This document shows, piece by piece, positions 62,794 to 64,000 of a stretch of 64,000 bases of DNA; the stretch's first letter is position 1, and each line of letters starts with the position of its first letter. The position numbers and the translations under genes are program-made. The notes beneath the pieces are model-generated. The model ran no database searches. It worked only from the letters and a program-made list of their open reading frames with translations, and was not told the DNA's origin. The stretch comes from an uncultured Methanoregula sp. (GTDB lineage: Archaea > Halobacteriota > Methanomicrobia > Methanomicrobiales > Methanospirillaceae): positions 248,001 to 312,000 of the forward strand of contig NZ_OY787453.1 in assembly GCF_963678795.1 (NCBI RefSeq). The letters run 5' to 3'.

Positions 62794-63054
62794 TCAGGCC
62801 TCGGTTGGGATCATCTCTCCCTTACCGGAGAGACGGATCACATCGTACGGGCAGGCCTTCACACAGACACCACAGCCGGCGCAGAGCTCAGCCTTGACAT
62901 CCAGGTGGATGGACTTACCGTTACGGACTGCATAGATCTTCTCCTTTGTTGCGGGGTCGAAAGTATACAGTTCGAGTGCATCAACCGGACATGCAACCAC
63001 ACAGTTGCCACAACCGGTGCATTGCTCCATGTTTATATGTACAGAAAACGCCAT
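62794..63054 (-). CDS. fwdG: Formylmethanofuran dehydrogenase ferredoxin subunit G
   Basis: This 86-residue ferredoxin has two 4Fe-4S motifs, CTGCGNCVVACP and CAGCGVCVKACP, separated by about 36 residues. It should carry electrons to subunit B and is the first gene of the operon. The polyferredoxin FwdF and FwdE are not in this operon. The ATG at 63054 is preferred over the in-frame codon 9 bases upstream. Confidence 0.92.
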   Translation of the reverse strand: MAFSVHINMEQCTGCGNCVVACPVDALELYTFDPATKEKIYAVRNGKSIHLDVKAELCAGCGVCVKACPYDVIRLSGKGEMIPTEA

Positions 63055-63063
63055 GCGTATCAC

Positions 63064-63388
63064 ACACTTGTCGTCGTAAGTTCTAGGTTACTCTGCAGGT
63101 TAGTTAAATGTTTCTAAACGTACAAATGGTTAATTTTTACAGGTTAAGTTAACAGGAAATTTTCTCAAGGCTGGGTTGATTGACTTATACCGTAAATATA
63201 TTCATGCTCCCGGTAAAAAATCTCCATGGCCGGATTGCGAAAAAAAGACCGTATTGCTAAAACCGGGAAACATACCGGCTGTTCCCGGGGCCTGATGTCC
63301 GGAATTTTCAAATGATATATTTATTTAAATATAATAATAACCGGCAAACAAATCATTGTAAATCTCAAAAAAACCAGCGCGGCCGGAT
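63064..63388. promoter_or_regulatory. Upstream region of the fwd operon with repeated TAACC elements
   Basis: On the minus strand TAACC occurs four times just before fwdG (plus-strand GGTTA at 63086-63090, 63098-63102, 63128-63132, 63142-63146), twice as TAACCTG. AT-rich patches at 63131-63140 and 63186-63200 (TATAAG and TATATTTAC on the minus strand) may hold the TATA box. The rest, to 63388, is AT-rich with no gene seen. The repeats are candidates for a Tfx or other regulator site. Confidence 0.4.
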
Positions 63389-63700
63389 TCACCCGGTGAT
63401 ACTACCCGGCCGGATCCTGCCGGTCTCCTTTGTAATGGCGGTCGTGGTCTGCGCCCTCATAATCGCCGGTTCCGGGACCGGAAGACCGTAGTTTTTTTCA
63501 GAGATGGCAGTATGATCCCGGAGCACGGTCAGGGCCGGGAGCGGGTAACCCGGCAGGCCGATGACCGGTTTTTTATTGATACGGCCGGTGATGACCGGTT
63601 TTCCCGGCTTTATTGCAACGCCATGGACGAGCATTTCCCCGGGCCCTGCGTTCACATCGGCAGTGATGTCCTCCAAGTATCCCTGCATCCCCCGGTAATT
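63389..63700 (-). pseudogene. Remnant of molybdopterin molybdenumtransferase (moeA)
   Basis: A frame of about 100 codons reads GYLEDITADVNAGPGEMLVH, continues with GVAIKPGKPVITGRINKKPV and IGLPGYPLPALTV, and ends soon after at GRIRPGSITG. This is the central MoeA/MogA-fold segment of MoeA (usually about 400 residues). The SGGTS active-site loop that should precede it is missing, as are the N-terminal domains and most of domain IV. MoeA inserts Mo or W into molybdopterin, the cofactor of FwdB, so this is a decayed copy beside a user of the cofactor. An intact copy must exist elsewhere. Confidence 0.75.
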
Positions 63701-64000
63701 GCACAACCTTCCCGGCATTCATGCCTTTCGTACTCAATTTTCTTCTTATCCGTGTATACCATGCATGGATCATCAGGCATGAACTATGAATACCGTAAGC
63801 ATATCCGGTATGAAAAAATGAAAAAATCTGCTCTAAGATGAAGTGAAGGAATTCTCGCATGATCATATATTCATGGTTGTGAAGTCAGCGGGATGCCGGA
63901 GTCACCGGATGCATCAGCCTTGTTGTTGAAACGCACATGAACGGGGTTCACACCCGAAGTATGAAAATCGTACCGATGCGAGTAGTCCGTCTCATGGCCC
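63701..64000. other. Window end, no gene recognised
   Basis: This segment upstream of the moeA remnant contains short frames only. A longer minus-strand frame at 63573-63866 overlaps the remnant in another frame and has no recognisable content. Confidence 0.4.

Overview
The window is chromosomal DNA from a methanogenic archaeon, most likely of the order Methanomicrobiales (Methanoregula or a close relative). The evidence is a formylmethanofuran dehydrogenase operon, a Tfx regulator, an archaeal NreA and ATP-dependent DNA ligase, a siroheme reductase-like protein of the methanogen type, many PAS sensors, TATA-box promoters, and very large PKD/beta-propeller surface proteins. The genus is inferred from overall character, not from an alignment.

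Layout. 1-5.6 kb: a truncated glutamine amidotransferase and two divergent signalling genes (an HTH-PAS-GAF receptor that stops where a kinase would start, and a receiver-PAS-histidine kinase). 5.8-12.8 kb: a DUF4389 membrane protein, tRNA-Val(GAC), and an ion-transport block (CorA; an NRAMP-related protein with magnesium-type site changes; a small membrane protein; a soluble PRC/MgtE-N/CBS protein; Kup). 12.8-20 kb: MsrA, PspC, a glycosyltransferase, a zinc-ribbon protein, NreA convergent with DNA ligase, a metallo-beta-lactamase-fold protein and two tiny paralogous membrane proteins. 20-28 kb: an exported protein; a tight five-gene operon (TiaS-like protein, exported protein, ECF transporter S, A and T); tfx; a BatD-like membrane protein.

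28-52 kb is an accessory surface-protein region. It holds five exported proteins built from PQQ-type beta-propellers, PKD domains and an unnamed two-half domain (called 'R domain' here). The gene at 34.5 kb ends in a dockerin-like module and the next gene starts with a cohesin-like module, so the two products may bind each other outside the cell. Embedded at 30-32.4 kb is a compact three-gene cytoplasmic module: a solitary ABC-type ATPase, a P-loop GTPase and a 4Fe-4S protein. The Fe-S protein carries a degenerate copy of the ATPase's own P-loop segment and a His/Asp-rich tail. I do not recognise this module and rate it the best candidate for an undescribed system.

52.4-55.4 kb is a MoxR-DUF58-VWA operon. 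55.5-64 kb has a molybdenum/tungsten theme: a MOT1-type oxyanion transporter, a siroheme reductase-like protein, the fwdG-D-B-A-C operon on the minus strand with a strong terminator-like hairpin, and a broken molybdopterin molybdenumtransferase (moeA) remnant. The Tfx gene at 26 kb belongs to the family first described binding a formylmethanofuran dehydrogenase promoter.

Sequence was read by eye. No database search or alignment program was run; family names rest on recognised motifs and domain order, and percentage statements come only from hand-aligned columns.
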